Source: Alphaproteobacteria bacterium (GTDB taxonomy: Bacteria > Pseudomonadota > Alphaproteobacteria > Sphingomonadales > Sphingomonadaceae). From it: a stretch of DNA of 5,025 bases. The DNA is taken from the NCBI GenBank assembly GCA_020249025.1, contig JADCGM010000286.1:1-5025 (forward strand), read 5' to 3'. Position 1 is the first letter of the stretch. Each line of letters opens with the position of its first letter. Made by a program: the position numbers and the translations under genes. The notes beneath the pieces are model-generated. The model did no database searches. It saw nothing but the letters and a program-made list of their open reading frames with translations, and was not told the DNA's origin. Below, one piece after another: positions 1 to 5,025 of this stretch.

Positions 1-85
1 CGACGACATCCGGGCCGACGCTGCCCTTGAGGACCGCATATTCCAGCGCCTTGTCGCCGATGTTCAGCTTGGCCGTCTCGCTCAT
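1..85 (-). CDS. gltA: Citrate synthase, N-terminal fragment (cut by window edge)
   Basis: Only the first 28 codons are present. They read MSETAKLNIGDKALEYAVLK followed by GSVGPDVV, which matches the N-terminus of alphaproteobacterial type II (hexameric, NADH-sensitive class) citrate synthases. The enzyme condenses acetyl-CoA and oxaloacetate to citrate at the entry of the TCA cycle in the cytoplasm. The catalytic domain lies outside the window, so the call rests on this N-terminal signature and on the neighbourhood, since gltA commonly follows gltX in alphaproteobacteria. The ATG at 85-83 is supported by a GAGGGG ribosome-binding site 8 nt upstream. The gene starts 31 nt after the gltX stop on the same strand with no hairpin between them, so co-transcription with gltX is likely. 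A private promoter inside the gltX 3' end cannot be excluded. Confidence 0.87.
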   Translation of the reverse strand, partial: MSETAKLNIGDKALEYAVLKGSVGPDVV

Positions 86-93
86 CTCGCTCG

Positions 94-99
94 CCCCTC
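94..99 (-). promoter_or_regulatory. Ribosome-binding site of gltA
   Basis: On the minus strand the sequence reads GAGGGG, followed by 8 nt and then the gltA ATG at 85-83. The spacing and purine content are those of a good Shine-Dalgarno site, and it fixes the gltA start. It lies in the 31-nt gap between gltX and gltA. Confidence 0.6.
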
Positions 100-116
100 G
101 TGTCCGCGCCGTTCGA

Positions 117-1535
117 TCAGCGCAGTTGGTCTTCGATACGGCCCAGGCTCGCGTCCCGGCCGAGGACTTCGAGAACGTCGAATATCCCGGGCGAGGTTAC
201 CGAGCCGGTAAGCGCAGCGCGCAAGGGCTGCGCGAACTTGCCAAGGCCGACACCCTCGCGCTCGGACAGCCCGCGCAGGGCCTCTTCCAATGCGGTGGCG
301 CGCCACTCCGCGCAGTCGCGCAACGCCATGTGAGCTTTGCTCAACAGGTCGTTCGCAGGCGGTTCTAGCAGCTTCGCGGCGCGCTCGTCCATCGGGATTG
401 GGCGAGTGCGAAAGAGGTAAAGCGCCGAATCCGCCAACGCATTCAGATCTTTCGCTCTTTCCTTGAGGCCCGGCATGCTGCGTAGCAGCAGATTGCTCTC
501 CTCGTCGGACAGGTCGCGGCCGATGCGGGAGGCAATGAGCGGACCCGCCAGCGATGTCAGACGATCATCGCCGGCTGCCCGGATATAGTGGCCGTTGAAG
601 TTCTCGAGCTTCTTGAAGTCGAGCCGGGCCGGCGCGCGGCCGACACCTTCGAGCCCGAACAGGCGGATCGCCTCGTCGGTCGACAGGATCTCGGCGTCGC
701 CATGGCCCCAGCCGAGCCGTAGCAGATAGTTGCACAGCGCTTCAGGGAGCAGGCCCATATCCCGGTAGGCCTCGACCCCGAGCGCGCCGTGGCGCTTCGA
801 CAGTTTCGCGCCGTCGGGACCGTGGATCATCGGCACATGGGCGTACACCGGCTCCGGCCAGCCCATGGCGCGGATGATCGGCAGCTGGCGGAAGGCGTTG
901 TTGAGGTGGTCGTCGCCGCGAATGACGTGCGTGACGCCCATGTCGTGATCGTCGACGACGACCGCGAGCATGTAGGTCGGCGTGCCGTCGGAGCGCAGGA
1001 GCACGAGATCGTCGATCTCGCTGTTCTGGACCGTGACCGCGCCCTGGACCTGGTCATCGATCGTCGTCTCGCCCTCGCGCGGCGCCTTCAGGCGCACGAC
1101 ATAGGGTGCGCCGGCCGGCGCTTCGGACGGATCGCGGTCGCGCCAAGGGCTGCGAACACGGAACGGCTGCTTCGTCGCCTCGGCCTCGGCGCGCATTGCT
1201 GCCAGTTCGTCCGTTGTCAGATAGCAGCGATAGGCCGCGCCGCGCGCGATCATCTCATGCGCGACCTCGGCATGCCGTGCGGCGCGGGCGAACTGGTAGA
1301 CCTCCTCGCCGTCCCAATCGAGGCCGAGCCAGCGCATGCCGTCGAGGATCGCGGCGATCGCTGCGTCGGTCGAGCGCGCTCGGTCCGTATCCTCGATGCG
1401 CAGCCGGAACTGCCCGCCGTGATGGCGCGCGAACAGCCAGTTGAAGAGCGCGGTGCGCGCTCCGCCGATGTGGAGATAACCGGTGGGCGACGGCGCAAAA
1501 CGCGTGACGACCGGCTGAGAGACGCTTGCGCCCAT
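117..1535 (-). CDS. gltX: Glutamyl-tRNA synthetase (GluRS)
   Basis: This class I aminoacyl-tRNA synthetase charges tRNA with glutamate using ATP, in the cytoplasm. The 472-residue product has the usual GluRS length. The Rossmann catalytic core opens with TRFAPSPTGYLHIGGARTAL, in which H22-I-G-G25 is the HIGH motif. AKLSKRHG contains the KMSKS-type loop (K244-R248). The C-terminal anticodon-binding part ends in GKFAQPLRAALTG and SPGIFDVLEVLG, both typical of the family. The E. coli-type zinc-binding cysteine cluster is absent: YRCYLTTDEL has a single Cys. The reading frame stays open upstream to an ATG at 1592-1590, but I chose the ATG at 1535-1533 because family members begin close to the FAPSPTG motif and because a promoter candidate (1583-1611) overlaps the upstream extension. 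The ribosome-binding site is weak (AGGT, 5 nt upstream). Alphaproteobacteria often carry two gltX paralogues and make Gln-tRNA through GatCAB, so this enzyme may also act on tRNA-Gln; the sequence alone does not decide this. Confidence 0.96.
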   Translation of the reverse strand: MGASVSQPVVTRFAPSPTGYLHIGGARTALFNWLFARHHGGQFRLRIEDTDRARSTDAAIAAILDGMRWLGLDWDGEEVYQFARAARHAEVAHEMIARGAAYRCYLTTDELAAMRAEAEATKQPFRVRSPWRDRDPSEAPAGAPYVVRLKAPREGETTIDDQVQGAVTVQNSEIDDLVLLRSDGTPTYMLAVVVDDHDMGVTHVIRGDDHLNNAFRQLPIIRAMGWPEPVYAHVPMIHGPDGAKLSKRHGALGVEAYRDMGLLPEALCNYLLRLGWGHGDAEILSTDEAIRLFGLEGVGRAPARLDFKKLENFNGHYIRAAGDDRLTSLAGPLIASRIGRDLSDEESNLLLRSMPGLKERAKDLNALADSALYLFRTRPIPMDERAAKLLEPPANDLLSKAHMALRDCAEWRATALEEALRGLSEREGVGLGKFAQPLRAALTGSVTSPGIFDVLEVLGRDASLGRIEDQLR

Positions 1536-1563
1536 GCCTGACCTGACCGAAACTGTTGGTTGG

Positions 1564-3750
1564 ATGACCCCGGGGGTGGCGGTGTCTAGCATAGCGGTCG
1601 GGCCGGTTCAAACCGCCGACGCGAGGCTGGAGGCCCCGCGTCCGCCGCTGCGCGCGCGGCTCGATGCCTGGCTCGCCGCCGAGCGCGATCATCTGCCGCT
1701 GTGGATCCCTGTCTGCTTCGGTCTCGGCGTCGCGAGCTGGTTCGCGCTGCCCTGGCGCGAACAGTGGCCCGCGGCCGCTGCGGTGTTCGCCGGCGTCGCG
1801 CTGCTCGGGCTGGGTCTGCGCGGCCTCGCCGGACGCTGCCTGGTCGCCGCCGGGGTCATCGCGCTGGCGGGGCTGGCGGTCGCCTCGCTGCGTGGCGAGG
1901 GGATGAACACGGAGCGCCTAGCGCGCGAAATCGTGGCGTTCCCGCTGACCGGGGCCGTGATCGCCATCGACCGTCAACCCGCGCGGGACCGGGTCCGGAT
2001 CGTGCTCGCGCCGGATAACCGGGCGCTACCGGACAGGGTCAGGATCTCCGTGCGGGGGGACGTTCCGCTCATCGTTGCGCCGGGCGCCAAGATCGCCGTG
2101 CGAGCGACGCTGCGGCCACCGCCCGGACCGAGCGCGCCCGGCAGCTATGATTTCGCGCGGCGCGCCTGGTTCGAAGGCATCGGCGCGACCGGCTTCGCCC
2201 TCGGGGCGGTATCGGTCACGGCAGGTCCGCCGCCGCCGAGCGGCGCGTCGGCGTGGCTGGCGGATCTCCGGGCCCGGCTCACGGCGCGGATGCAGGAGGC
2301 GGTGGGCGGCAGCGCCGGTGGCGTGGCGGCGGCGCTGATCACCGGCGATACCGGGGGGATCGACGAGGCGACGACTGCGGCGTGGCGCGACAGCGGCATC
2401 GCGCATCTGCTCTCGATCTCCGGGCTCCACATAGCCGTCGTGGTCGCGGGTGTGATGGGGCTTGTGCGCGGATTGCTGTGCCTGTCGCCCTGGATCGCGC
2501 TGCGCTGGCCGGTCAAGACGATCGCGGCCGCCGCCGCCGCTGTCGCGGGCATCGTTTACACGCTGCTCGCGGGCGGCGAGGTGCCGACGGTACGCACGTG
2601 CCTGGCGACCATCGTCGTCCTCATCGGCCTGGTGCTGGGGCGGCAGGCCATCTCCCTGCGCACGGTGGCGGTCGCGGCGATGCTGATCCTGCTGCTGAGG
2701 CCGGAAGCCCTGATGGGCCCGAGCTTTCAGCTTAGCTTTGCAGCCGTGATCGCAATCGTTTCGCTCTACGAATCGCCGCTGGGGCGACGTCTCGCCGGTC
2801 CGGGCGACGATGCCCCGGGGCTGGTGCGGCGGCTGCTGCGCGGGGCGATCGCGCTTCTTGTTTCGGGACTTGCCGTCGAGCTTGTCCTTGCGCCGATCGC
2901 ACTCGCTCATTTCGGGCGGCAAGGCGTCTACGGTGTCGCTGCAAATCTCTTCGCTATTCCGTTCAGCAGCTTCGTTGTCATGCCCGCGCTGTTCGCGGCG
3001 GTGCTTCTCGACGCCATGGGTCTCGGCGCGCCAGCCTTCGCGATGCTGCGTTGGAGCATCGGGCTCCTCAACGAACTCGCGGCGGCCGCCGCCGGCTGGC
3101 CCGGGGCGGTGATGCGCGCCAGCGAGTGGCCGACGGCCGCCTTCGCGCTGACGATCGCCGGGGGGCTCTGGGTCCTGCTGTGGCGGTCGCGCCGGCGCTG
3201 GTGGGGGTTGCCGTTCGTGATCGCGGGTTTCGCGACGGCGGCGGCCTCGCCCCCGGCGGACATTCTCGTCAGCCCCGATGGACGCCATCTCGGGGTCCGT
3301 CATCCAGATGGATCGCTGGCGCTGCTCCGGCCGATGGCGGGCGCTTTCATCGTCGACATGTGGAGCGACTCGGTCGCCGCCGGTCGCGCCGTTGCCATCG
3401 AGGACGACGCCGACGCCGACTGCACGCCCGACCTGTGCATGATCCGGATCGTCCGCGAGGGGCGCGTCTGGACCATCGTCTCGACGCGATCGCGGCGGTG
3501 GATCGACCGTCCGCGGTTCGAGCCGCTGTGCCGGCGCGCCGACATCGTGGTCAGCGACCGGAGGCTGCCGCGCTGGTGCACGCCGCGCTGGCTGAAACTC
3601 GACGCACCGGCGCTTCAACGGCTCGGGGCCGTCGCGATCCGGCTATCGCCGCCGTCGGTCGACTCGGTATCCCGCCGGAGCGGTGACCATCCGTGGGCCC
3701 GATACGACAACGGGGACGCCCCGGCGCCCCCGTCCCGACTCCGGCCATAA
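1564..3750 (+). CDS. comEC: ComEC/Rec2 family DNA-uptake channel protein
   Basis: ComEC forms the inner-membrane channel that carries single-stranded DNA into the cytoplasm during natural transformation. From the ATG at 1564 the product has 728 residues. Hydrophobic segments at about 47-63, 68-88 and 92-111 precede a soluble DUF4131/OB-like part (about 130-213) containing RVRISVRGDVPL and APGSYDFARRAWF. The polytopic Competence domain (about 245-535) carries the family signature DSGIAHLLSISGLHIAVV (276-293), then GGEVPTVRTCL, SFQLSFAAV (387-395) and a segment rich in small residues around NLFAIPFSSF. The C-terminal part (about 562-711) corresponds to the metallo-beta-lactamase-like domain but lacks HxHxDH; instead it has four cysteines (620, 625, 656, 672) and the block ADIVVSDRRLPRWCTPRWLK. 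The start is uncertain: an in-frame ATG at 1534 would add 10 residues and overlap the gltX start codon, and neither ATG has a good ribosome-binding site. No other competence genes are in view, so functional transformation cannot be inferred. Its 3' end converges on lexA. Confidence 0.93.
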   Translation: MTPGVAVSSIAVGPVQTADARLEAPRPPLRARLDAWLAAERDHLPLWIPVCFGLGVASWFALPWREQWPAAAAVFAGVALLGLGLRGLAGRCLVAAGVIALAGLAVASLRGEGMNTERLAREIVAFPLTGAVIAIDRQPARDRVRIVLAPDNRALPDRVRISVRGDVPLIVAPGAKIAVRATLRPPPGPSAPGSYDFARRAWFEGIGATGFALGAVSVTAGPPPPSGASAWLADLRARLTARMQEAVGGSAGGVAAALITGDTGGIDEATTAAWRDSGIAHLLSISGLHIAVVVAGVMGLVRGLLCLSPWIALRWPVKTIAAAAAAVAGIVYTLLAGGEVPTVRTCLATIVVLIGLVLGRQAISLRTVAVAAMLILLLRPEALMGPSFQLSFAAVIAIVSLYESPLGRRLAGPGDDAPGLVRRLLRGAIALLVSGLAVELVLAPIALAHFGRQGVYGVAANLFAIPFSSFVVMPALFAAVLLDAMGLGAPAFAMLRWSIGLLNELAAAAAGWPGAVMRASEWPTAAFALTIAGGLWVLLWRSRRRWWGLPFVIAGFATAAASPPADILVSPDGRHLGVRHPDGSLALLRPMAGAFIVDMWSDSVAAGRAVAIEDDADADCTPDLCMIRIVREGRVWTIVSTRSRRWIDRPRFEPLCRRADIVVSDRRLPRWCTPRWLKLDAPALQRLGAVAIRLSPPSVDSVSRRSGDHPWARYDNGDAPAPPSRLRP
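1583..1611 (-). promoter_or_regulatory. Candidate sigma-70 promoter of gltX
   Basis: On the minus strand TTGAAC (1611-1606) is followed by a 17-nt spacer and TAGACA (1588-1583). The -35 keeps the TTGA core, and the -10 has the TAG-type form often seen in GC-rich alphaproteobacteria. Transcription would start near 1576, giving a leader of about 40 nt before the gltX ATG at 1535. The promoter lies wholly inside the first codons of the divergent comEC. The -10 is a poor match to TATAAT, so this remains a prediction. Confidence 0.45.
3710..3733. terminator. GC-rich hairpin at the comEC/lexA convergence (possible terminator)
   Basis: ACGGGG (3710-3715) pairs perfectly with CCCCGT (3728-3733), and the loop can close further with CGC/GCG around CCCG. 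An alternative pairing, CGGGGACG (3711-3718) with CGTCCCG (3731-3737), has one bulged G. The hairpin lies in the last comEC codons, about 20 nt past the lexA stop as read on the minus strand. The tail on that strand starts TTGTCGTAT, a partial U-tract, while the plus-strand tail has almost no T. It could therefore end lexA transcription better than comEC transcription, but it is not a canonical intrinsic terminator. Confidence 0.35.
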
Positions 3751-3757
3751 CCGGTTA
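3748..3757. repeat. 10-bp palindrome containing both convergent stop codons
   Basis: TAACCGGTTA is a perfect palindrome. Its left end is the comEC stop (TAA, 3748-3750) and its right end is the lexA stop (TAA read on the minus strand, 3757-3755), with only CCGG between the genes. Identical stop codons on opposite strands make the 6 outer bases palindromic automatically, so only the central CCGG adds information. Confidence 0.9.
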
Positions 3758-4429
3758 GTGGTAGCGGCGCAGCAGCCCTACGAGCTTGCCCTGAACCTGC
3801 ACGCGACCCGCCTGGTAAACCTGCGGCTCGTAGGCGGCGTTGGCCGGATCGAGCCGGACCATGCCGCGGTTGTGACGCAGATACTTCAGCGTCGCCTCGT
3901 GATTGTCGACGAGCGCCACGACGATGTCGCCGTCCCGCGCGCTGTCGCAGCGGCGGATCAGGGCATAGTCGCCGTTGAGGATGCCGGCCTCGACCATCGA
4001 GTCGCCGGACACCTCGAGCGCATAATGATCGCCGGGTCCGAGAAGCGAGGCGGGGACCGCCAGCGAGTCGTTATGCTCGAGCGCCTCGATCGGCTGACCG
4101 GCAGCGATCCGGCCGTGAAGCGGAAGCTCGACGGTGTCGTTCGCCGGAACCGCCGCCGGCTTCTTGCCGAAATCGGCCTGAACGACGTTGCTCTTCGCCG
4201 GTGCCGCCGCGACGCCCTCGGGCAGTTTCAGCACCTCGAGCGCCCGCGCCCGGTTCGGCAGGCGACGGATGAACCCGCGCTCCTCGAGGGCGGAGATCAG
4301 CCGGTGCACGCCGGACTTCGACTTCAGCGTCAGCGCATCCTTCATCTCCTCGAACGACGGCGAGACGCCGCCGGACTTGAGACGTTGATCGATGAAGAGG
4401 AGCAGTTCCTGCTGCTTGCGCGTGAGCAT
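3755..4429 (-). CDS. lexA: LexA repressor, SOS response transcriptional regulator (self-cleaving)
   Basis: LexA represses DNA-damage genes and is inactivated by RecA*-stimulated self-cleavage. The 224-residue product is complete. The N-terminal winged helix-turn-helix (about 1-65) starts MLTRKQQELLLFIDQRL and has the recognition region around SPSFEEMKDALTLKSKSGVHRLI. An Ala/Pro-rich linker (about 70-98) follows, longer than in the 202-residue E. coli protein. The C-terminal S24 peptidase domain has the Ala110-Gly111 cleavage site in GRIAAGQP, the catalytic Ser144 in SGDSM and the catalytic Lys182 in ATLKYL, so all residues needed for autoproteolysis are present. The start at 4429 is supported by a GGAG site 8 nt upstream. 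An SOS box (4448-4462) and a promoter (4462-4490) just upstream indicate autoregulation. The gene follows moeA after 35 nt on the same strand and converges on comEC. Confidence 0.98.
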   Translation of the reverse strand: MLTRKQQELLLFIDQRLKSGGVSPSFEEMKDALTLKSKSGVHRLISALEERGFIRRLPNRARALEVLKLPEGVAAAPAKSNVVQADFGKKPAAVPANDTVELPLHGRIAAGQPIEALEHNDSLAVPASLLGPGDHYALEVSGDSMVEAGILNGDYALIRRCDSARDGDIVVALVDNHEATLKYLRHNRGMVRLDPANAAYEPQVYQAGRVQVQGKLVGLLRRYH

Positions 4430-4437
4430 CGCCGTAA

Positions 4438-4441
4438 CTCC
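4438..4441 (-). promoter_or_regulatory. Ribosome-binding site of lexA
   Basis: GGAG on the minus strand sits 8 nt before the lexA ATG at 4429-4427. It confirms the chosen start and lies between the SOS box and the gene. Confidence 0.65.
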
Positions 4442-4447
4442 GGTCTG

Positions 4448-4462
4448 GAACGTATGGCGAAC
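4448..4462 (-). promoter_or_regulatory. SOS box (LexA operator) of lexA
   Basis: On the minus strand the sequence is GTTC GCCATAC GTTC, an exact match to GTTC-N7-GTTC, the LexA-binding motif known for Alphaproteobacteria (a direct repeat, unlike the CTGT-N8-ACAG palindrome of E. coli). It ends 18 nt before the lexA start codon, shares one base with the putative -10 and covers the expected transcription start, so bound LexA would block its own promoter. It also begins 2 nt after the moeA stop codon, so it would be met by any transcript reading through from moeA. Confidence 0.92.
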
Positions 4463-4490
4463 AGCTAGATTTCAACGTTGAAGCTGTCAA
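4462..4490 (-). promoter_or_regulatory. Sigma-70 promoter of lexA, embedded in the moeA 3' end
   Basis: On the minus strand a perfect TTGACA (4490-4485) is followed by 17 nt and TAGCTG (4467-4462). The -35 lies in moeA coding sequence, and the first three bases of the -10 are the moeA TAG stop codon. The -10 is weak compared with TATAAT, but the exact -35, the 17-nt spacing and the SOS box overlapping its downstream edge together support the call. The expected start is near 4455, inside the operator. Confidence 0.65.
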
Positions 4491-5025
4491 GGGGCAAAAC
4501 AGGAACAAGCGCTCCGGCCGGGACAGCATCGGCGTTCGCCGGACGAACGATCAGCGCGTTGGATGCGGCCAGCACGCTCAGCATCGAGCTGTCCTGGGTC
4601 GCGGCAGGCTCGACCGTGAGCCCCTCGGGTCTACTCTCCAGCCGGGCGCGCAGATGGTCCTGACGAACACCGTTGGCGGCGATCGGTGCTGCTGTCGCTG
4701 CAACCAGCGTCGGCGGCACGGGGCGCGGGCAGCCCTGAAGCGCACGAATTAGCGGCAGCGCGAACAGCTGGGCGCAGACGTACGCCGAGACCGGATTGCC
4801 CGGCAGGCCGATCACCCGCATCGCCCCCAAACGACCGCTCAGCATCGGCTTGCCCGGACGAATCGCGATCTTCCAGAAATCGATGTCCGCGCCCGCCTCG
4901 GTCAGCGCGGGCACCACGAGATCGCGGTCGCCGACCGACGCGCCGCCGACGGTCAGCAGCAGGTCGCACCCGCTGGCGCGGCCCAGGGCTGCCGCCAGCG
5001 CGCTGCGGTCGTCGCGAACGATCCC
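4465..5025 (-). CDS. moeA: Molybdopterin molybdenumtransferase MoeA, C-terminal part (cut by window edge)
   Basis: MoeA inserts molybdate into adenylylated molybdopterin, the last common step of molybdenum cofactor synthesis. The 186 residues visible are a little under half of the roughly 400 usual for the family. The frame is open to the right edge, so the internal GTG at 4917 is not the start. The MPT-binding (MoCF_biosynth) domain shows TVGGASVGDRD (residues 26-35 of the fragment) with the family's GGxSVGxxD loop, then FWKIAIRPGKPMLSG and GLPGNPVSAY. The C-terminal domain IV covers about residues 100-180 and includes the typical DSSMLSVLAASNALIV stretch. The first half of the gene, including domains I and II, lies beyond the window. 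The stop codon TAG (4467-4465) is part of the predicted lexA -10, and the last codons carry the lexA -35. No terminator follows, so read-through into lexA is possible. Confidence 0.95.
   Translation of the reverse strand, partial: GIVRDDRSALAAALGRASGCDLLLTVGGASVGDRDLVVPALTEAGADIDFWKIAIRPGKPMLSGRLGAMRVIGLPGNPVSAYVCAQLFALPLIRALQGCPRPVPPTLVAATAAPIAANGVRQDHLRARLESRPEGLTVEPAATQDSSMLSVLAASNALIVRPANADAVPAGALVPVLPLDSFNVEI
4471..4482. repeat. 12-bp perfect palindrome in the lexA promoter spacer
   Basis: TTCAACGTTGAA reads the same on both strands. It lies between the -35 and -10 elements of the lexA promoter and also encodes Phe-Asn-Val-Glu near the MoeA C-terminus. It does not match the LexA box. 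It may be a chance result of the coding sequence or a second protein-binding site. Confidence 0.9.

Noticed and set aside
86..116. Terminator between gltX and gltA
   Set aside because: The 31-nt gap has no inverted repeat or T-run, so read-through from gltX into gltA is the simpler reading.
1154..1164. Two GAAC repeats inside gltX resembling an SOS box
   Set aside because: The spacing is 3 nt, not the 7 nt required by the alphaproteobacterial LexA motif, and the site is internal to a coding region.
1441..1480. TTGAAG plus GATAAC as a possible comEC promoter
   Set aside because: The spacer is about 28 nt, far too long for a sigma-70 promoter. No convincing comEC promoter was found.
789..1541. 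250-codon open frame antisense to gltX
   Set aside because: It lies wholly opposite the conserved GluRS catalytic core and has no recognisable motif or ribosome-binding site.
1536..1592. 19-residue N-terminal extension of GltX from the ATG at 1592
   Set aside because: GluRS proteins normally begin a few residues before the FAPSPTG motif. The extension MLDTATPGVIQ... has no family similarity, and the best promoter candidate overlaps it.
2026..3618. 530-codon open frame antisense to comEC
   Set aside because: Its product is a low-complexity, Arg/Pro/Asp-rich string with no domain. It mirrors the GC-rich codon pattern of comEC, which has clear family motifs along the same stretch.
3683..4468. 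261-codon open frame antisense to lexA
   Set aside because: It covers the complete, motif-verified lexA and its operator, and the Arg-rich translation shows no recognisable family. It is a GC-driven shadow.

Overview
The window is chromosomal DNA from a GC-rich alphaproteobacterium, most likely a sphingomonad (order Sphingomonadales). The reasons are the codon use, the protein sequences (a LexA beginning MLTRKQQELLLFI, and a ComEC with the cysteine-bearing degenerate C-terminal domain usual in this class), the GTTC-N7-GTTC type of SOS box, and the gene order moeA - lexA - comEC - gltX - gltA, which I recall as a conserved alphaproteobacterial neighbourhood. The assignment to order is an inference from memory. 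No database search was made.

Layout from left to right: the first 28 codons of citrate synthase (gltA, minus strand, cut by the left edge); glutamyl-tRNA synthetase (gltX, minus), 31 nt upstream of gltA and probably co-transcribed with it; a ComEC/Rec2 DNA-uptake channel gene (plus), divergent from gltX with overlapping 5' ends; the SOS repressor gene lexA (minus), convergent with comEC and separated from it by only 4 nt; and the C-terminal 186 codons of molybdopterin molybdenumtransferase (moeA, minus), cut by the right edge. No stretch above 300 nt lacks a gene. The intergenic spaces are 31, about 28, 4 and 35 nt.

The regulatory content is concentrated at the gene borders. The lexA promoter is embedded in the 3' end of moeA: a perfect TTGACA -35 lies in moeA codons, the putative -10 contains the moeA stop codon, and a GTTC-N7-GTTC SOS operator overlaps the -10 and the expected transcription start. 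This is a clear autoregulation arrangement. A gltX promoter candidate (TTGAAC-17-TAGACA) lies inside the first codons of comEC, which favours the shorter gltX start. A GC-rich hairpin at the end of comEC and a 10-bp palindrome holding both stop codons mark the comEC/lexA convergence.

Functionally this is ordinary core genome: central metabolism (gltA), translation (gltX), DNA uptake (comEC), DNA-damage control (lexA) and molybdenum cofactor synthesis (moeA). I see no mobile element, CRISPR array, RNA gene or undescribed system. The points worth a second look are the compact, overlapping regulatory borders and the degenerate C-terminal domain of ComEC.
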